The notes beneath the pieces were generated by a model. That model was not told the origin of the DNA. It was given only the letters and a program-made list of their open reading frames with translations, and searched no databases. From IMG/VR virus record IMGVR_UViG_3300025132_000345, positions 1 through 22,284 of that record: a DNA stretch of 22,284 bases. One strand, 5' to 3'. This stretch comes from a virus. The position numbers and the translations under genes are program-made. Below, piece by piece: positions 19,149-22,284 of the stretch. Positions within the stretch are counted from its first letter, which is position 1. Every line of letters starts with the position of its first letter.

Positions 19149-19583
19149 TTACTCTCCTTCTTCCTCGAATAATAAAGCCTCTGCTTCTCTTCTACGAGTT
19201 AATCCTTCTAATACTTTTCCATTTGCTTTATTCCATCGTTTAATTTGCTCTGGAACTTCATCATATTTTCTTTGATTTAAAACTTTTAATAACGTACTCG
19301 ATTGTAAGTTTCCTGCACCCAAATTAAATGTCCATGATACAAGTGAATCGAATTGATTTTGTGTCAAAGGCACATGAACTAATCTAAGAACATCATCTTC
19401 AAACTGTCTTAAATCATCTTTTAACATAGCTTCTGCTGTATCCTCAGTTATACGCATATTTTCTACAACATCTTTTGTATGCCCATATCCTATCGTTAAA
19501 ACATTAGCTGCACATAAATAAGGCTCTAATCGACAGCCTTCAAACTCTTTTATTAAATTTATTCCTTTTTCAGATATATTCAT
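19149..19583 (-). CDS. GH24 endolysin (lysozyme), Glu-Cys-Thr triad (144 aa)
   Basis: Cleaves peptidoglycan between N-acetylmuramic acid and N-acetylglucosamine to release progeny. The N-terminus has E-G-C-R-L-E-P-Y-L-C-A-A-N-V-L-T-I-G-Y-G-H-T. Glu15, Cys24 and Thr30 give the spacing Glu-8-(Asp/Cys)-5-Thr of the T4/P21 lysozyme family, here with Cys in the middle place as in P21-type enzymes. Later F-D-S-L-V-S-W-T-F-N-L-G-A-G and R-R-R-E-A-E are also family features. No signal peptide or SAR segment is seen, so it should depend on the holin. Length is typical. Confidence 0.93.
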   Translation of the reverse strand: MNISEKGINLIKEFEGCRLEPYLCAANVLTIGYGHTKDVVENMRITEDTAEAMLKDDLRQFEDDVLRLVHVPLTQNQFDSLVSWTFNLGAGNLQSSTLLKVLNQRKYDEVPEQIKRWNKANGKVLEGLTRRREAEALLFEEEGE

Positions 19584-19584
19584 T

Positions 19585-22284
19585 TTATTTTGACCTTTGT
19601 TTATCGCTTTTTACTTTACCCACTAAATCAGAATCTTCTGCATCAAACAACTCTAATCTTGATTTCATAAATGATATTTTTTCTCTCCTATCTAAAATCG
19701 CTTCATCATAAGAACTTTTTCTAGTATTTCTATCCTGAACACTTAAACTTTCATCTCTTGCCATTCTTCTTCTAGCAGCCTTCAAATCATTAATTTCTTT
19801 TTCTAACATTTTTATTGCCATTTCATTTTGCTTAGGATCTATAGCAAAGATGTTTAAACCTATAAACTTTAAAAGTGCTTGATTAATAGTATTTCTATTT
19901 TTATCATTTATTTCACCAGACTCTTGCACTGCACTAATTAGTCTATTTGTCGCGCCATATTCAGTATGTAAAAATGAGGGCAAGAAAAACTGATTCAATG
20001 CATATTGAACATAACTAACTACTTTACCATCTTTTTTAAATATACCGGGTATTGAAAGCTCAAAATCTTTATCAGTTTCTATGAATAAAGGCTCACCTTC
20101 TCTTGCTATATTCCTTTTCAAAAATGGATCTGTATTAGTAAACAAACCTGATAATGACCATGCAGGACCACCAAATAAACCTACAGTTCTTAAAATTTCT
20201 CCTAAATCAAAATCTTCTGCTTGTTGCTCACCTGATATTGTTTTTTTAGCTTTGTAAGCTTGTTCTAGAAGTTGAGTTATAAAACCATGTGGCAATATAT
20301 ATCCTAAATCAAGAAACTGCATTCTGCCTGCATCATCTCTAAATGGTATAGGAAAAGTACCAAAGTCATTCGTATAGGATGGTAATAATTGTTTTACTTT
20401 TTCATAATCATCATCATCAATATCAAACATATGCATAAATAATTGTGGCAATACATACATCATAGCTGCATATGGTGCTAATCTAAATGGATTATTTAAT
20501 GCAACATCTATTAATTTAGGAGTCACTTTATACATAAATGTTAAGAAAGGAATACCGATAGGACTTGTTCTTAATCCTCTAACTGTAGGAGATACTAATG
20601 AATAATCAAACAATGCATCTTGTGCAATCAAATATGCTTCATCTGCATTCTTATTTTGATTTTCCATCATTTCTATTGCCATAGCAGTTTTACCCATAAC
20701 TTCTATGTTTTGATATAAAAATGAAGCTTTGTTAGCTAATCTTCTCCATCCTTTCAAATGCAACCAAGAAAGAATACCTAATTCATTGATTGATCTTTCT
20801 GTTGTAAATTCTTTAAAATCTTCTGCCCATCTAAACAATTCAGCTTCTGTAAATGAAGTTTCAGCTACACCTCTATCTAATAAAGCTTTGTAATGCTTAG
20901 AATTAGCCATATCTCCTTTTTTGTAAGCTATCATTTCATTAACAGCTTTATACATATTAGGCAGTATTCTTCTTATAGGCATACCAGAAAGATTCATTAG
21001 TATTGCGTTTGACATTGTGTTTCTTGCTACTGTAGGAGGATTCAATGGAACTTTTATTAACTTCCATGTAGATGTCAATTGTCTGGCTAATTTACCTGCT
21101 TTTACATAATTATTATCACCCCAAGCTGTATAACTTATAGATGATATTATATCTTCATATATACCTGATCTAACTGCTTTACCTGCCATAAGACCATACA
21201 ATCTATTGTTAGGAACTCTTTTAAATCCTTCAGGTGCTTGAAACCTAGATTCACTTTGTTCTTGGTTAAATATATCTTCAGGTCTAATATCATATGCCTC
21301 TGCATATTTGTCTCTAGCTTGATTAGCAACTACCAACATATCATCAGCTTCTTTTAGCATTTTTGCTTTTCTTTCAGGATCTCTATCTAAATACTGTGCT
21401 ATTTCTCTGTATTGTTTTTGTTGTTCATATAGCCAGAAAAAACTAACTTTTTTACCATCATATTCAACATCAGCCAAATCGCCATCAAGAGTCCATTGTC
21501 TGTTTTTTGCTATTGAGTTATAAAACTCTAGCATTGCTAAGTCTCTCATTGGTCTTTGTATTGCTCTAGACACCAAAAACTCAGGAGCTAATTCATCAAT
21601 TACTGTTAATGAGTCTGATGCATCTTCTTTTCTTCTTTTAGCATAACTTCTAGCATCACCAGCAGGATTTTTCAAAACATGCTCTATATACAGTCTAGGC
21701 AAGTAAGATCTTTTATTTATCTCAAAAGAGCTTGCAGGAATAATATTAGCTTCTACTAACTGTTGTCCTAGTCTTTCTATAATATCTTTAGCATCTAAAG
21801 CTGCTTTTGCCATTCTAGGATTTACATCTTTTAACTGTTTATACAAAGCCAACTCTCCATTTTTAGGAGATGTACTTAAATATTTAAATAATAATGCTCT
21901 TACTTCTTGGTGATTGCTTTTTCTTAATGGATTATTTTTATCTAAATAAGGTGCTATATCCTTTCTAAGCTTCAATGCTATGCGTTCTGCTTGATTAAAT
22001 ATACCTAGTGCCCTACCTCTATTCAAAAGATAATCTCTTTGCATAGGAACACCATATAAAGGATCAAACATCTTACTGTTCCCAACAAAATTAGAAATAC
22101 TTTCTCTAATATTTTTAGATAAATTATCTCTTTCTTTTTTACCAGAATTGACTACAGCCATTCTTCTAGCTTGAGTAGATCCTAAAGCCATAGAATCTTC
22201 TGACTCTTGTCTCATTTCTTCTGTTATCGGAAAAAATCTCAATGCATTAGTAACATTAGATGTTAATCTTTGTATTTGTGCCAT
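19585..22284 (-). CDS. Large probable virion protein, reaches the window edge (899 aa or more)
   Basis: The frame stays open to the last base; its first visible codon is an ATG exactly at 22284-22282, so it may be a true start or the cut end of a longer gene. The protein is mostly helical and charged, with L-N-P-P-T-V-A-R-N-T-M-S-N near the middle, a hydrophobic segment (Y-A-A-M-M-Y-V-L-P-Q-L-F) near residue 610, and a C-terminal part with L-P-S-F-L-H-T-E-Y-G-A-T-N. It recalls the C-terminal regions of large polyvalent or internal virion proteins of podovirus-like phages (LPD38-like), which are ejected into the host. It lies 1 bp upstream of the endolysin gene. The last GTTTAAAC copy (19852) encodes its Gly-Leu-Asn. 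Confidence 0.6.
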   Translation of the reverse strand: MAQIQRLTSNVTNALRFFPITEEMRQESEDSMALGSTQARRMAVVNSGKKERDNLSKNIRESISNFVGNSKMFDPLYGVPMQRDYLLNRGRALGIFNQAERIALKLRKDIAPYLDKNNPLRKSNHQEVRALLFKYLSTSPKNGELALYKQLKDVNPRMAKAALDAKDIIERLGQQLVEANIIPASSFEINKRSYLPRLYIEHVLKNPAGDARSYAKRRKEDASDSLTVIDELAPEFLVSRAIQRPMRDLAMLEFYNSIAKNRQWTLDGDLADVEYDGKKVSFFWLYEQQKQYREIAQYLDRDPERKAKMLKEADDMLVVANQARDKYAEAYDIRPEDIFNQEQSESRFQAPEGFKRVPNNRLYGLMAGKAVRSGIYEDIISSISYTAWGDNNYVKAGKLARQLTSTWKLIKVPLNPPTVARNTMSNAILMNLSGMPIRRILPNMYKAVNEMIAYKKGDMANSKHYKALLDRGVAETSFTEAELFRWAEDFKEFTTERSINELGILSWLHLKGWRRLANKASFLYQNIEVMGKTAMAIEMMENQNKNADEAYLIAQDALFDYSLVSPTVRGLRTSPIGIPFLTFMYKVTPKLIDVALNNPFRLAPYAAMMYVLPQLFMHMFDIDDDDYEKVKQLLPSYTNDFGTFPIPFRDDAGRMQFLDLGYILPHGFITQLLEQAYKAKKTISGEQQAEDFDLGEILRTVGLFGGPAWSLSGLFTNTDPFLKRNIAREGEPLFIETDKDFELSIPGIFKKDGKVVSYVQYALNQFFLPSFLHTEYGATNRLISAVQESGEINDKNRNTINQALLKFIGLNIFAIDPKQNEMAIKMLEKEINDLKAARRRMARDESLSVQDRNTRKSSYDEAILDRREKISFMKSRLELFDAEDSDLVGKVKSDKQRSK

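Larger units (their letters stand above)
217..19859. repeat. GTTTAAAC highly iterated palindrome, 24 copies
   Basis: The exact 8-bp palindrome GTTTAAAC starts at 217, 824, 1800, 2540, 3168, 3725, 4780, 5303, 5932, 6367, 7274, 9498, 10566, 10698, 12921, 13268, 13337, 13378, 14354, 14588, 16198, 17451, 19027 and 19852. Chance expectation at this base composition is below one. All 24 copies have C or T on the 5' side (12 each), and 19 have A or G on the 3' side, giving a consensus near YGTTTAAACR. Eighteen are inside genes on either strand, reading Phe-Lys-(Gln/Arg) ten times and (Arg/Cys/Gly)-Leu-Asn eight times. Six are non-coding. Unlike iterons they are dispersed, about one per 0.4-1.1 kb over the first 7.3 kb. 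None occurs after 19859. The role is unknown. Confidence 0.95.

Noticed and set aside
18630-19172. 180-codon plus-strand frame opposite the holin-like genes
   Set aside because: Antisense to the 3-TM holin-like gene and its neighbour; Ser/Leu-rich with no motif, and it would cross gene boundaries on the other strand.
217-19859. GTTTAAAC copies as a CRISPR array or replication iterons
   Set aside because: Copies are only 8 bp, dispersed over 20 kb with irregular spacing and no unique spacers or tandem order, so neither a CRISPR array nor a classic iteron set fits.

Overview
The window looks like part of the genome of a tailed double-stranded DNA bacteriophage. It is densely packed with small genes, many joined by ATGA or TAATG start/stop overlaps. 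It carries phage replication, recombination and lysis genes, and shows no host housekeeping genes, tRNAs, rRNAs, integrase or insertion sequence. The DNA is A+T rich (a little over 60% by eye). Several small proteins (the Lys/Arg-rich cluster, the helicase partner, the SSB-like protein) resemble families I remember from marine phages, so a phage of an aquatic Gram-negative bacterium is the best guess. The host cannot be named from this sequence.

Layout: (1) 1-255 is a non-coding leader with an inverted repeat. (2) 256-4892, plus strand, is an early operon of about 17 small genes, mostly of unknown function, including a zinc-ribbon protein, a DUF3846-like protein, an ADP-ribosyltransferase-like protein and a double-HTH protein. 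It has an internal sigma70-type promoter at 1917-1945 and ends in a hairpin shared with the converging gene. (3) 4889-7568, minus strand, encodes a primase-helicase, a small partner protein and a RusA-type resolvase, with a structured leader at 6883-7100. (4) 7602-9491, plus strand, is a recombination module: PD-(D/E)XK exonuclease, ERF-like annealing protein and a small SSB-like protein. (5) 9492-9656 is a non-coding stretch bounded by a perfect 11-bp inverted repeat. (6) 9657-13191, plus strand, holds conserved phage proteins, an HNH protein, an XRE regulator, a GIY-YIG protein, a C5 cytosine methyltransferase with a second long frame inside it, and a class I methyltransferase. (7) 13192-13401 is a structured gap between converging gene sets. 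(8) 13402-14570, minus strand, has five tiny very basic proteins. (9) 14607-17582, minus strand, is a curli-type secretion cassette: CsgF, CsgG, a secreted curlin-like repeat protein and a secreted FecR-domain protein. (10) 17572-19583, minus strand, has small membrane proteins, a 3-TM holin-like protein and a GH24 endolysin. (11) 19585-22284, minus strand, is a large protein, probably a virion protein, that starts exactly at the window edge.

Two things stand out. The first is a phage-borne curli secretion cassette (csgF, csgG, a candidate curlin-like substrate and a FecR-domain protein) continuous with the lysis genes. The second is the 8-bp palindrome GTTTAAAC, present 24 times in both coding and non-coding DNA where fewer than one copy is expected by chance. 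Every copy is preceded by a pyrimidine, and the copies repeatedly force Phe-Lys-Gln or Leu-Asn into unrelated proteins. This behaves like a highly iterated palindrome under DNA-level selection. A third is a conserved-looking overprinted frame inside the C5 methyltransferase gene.
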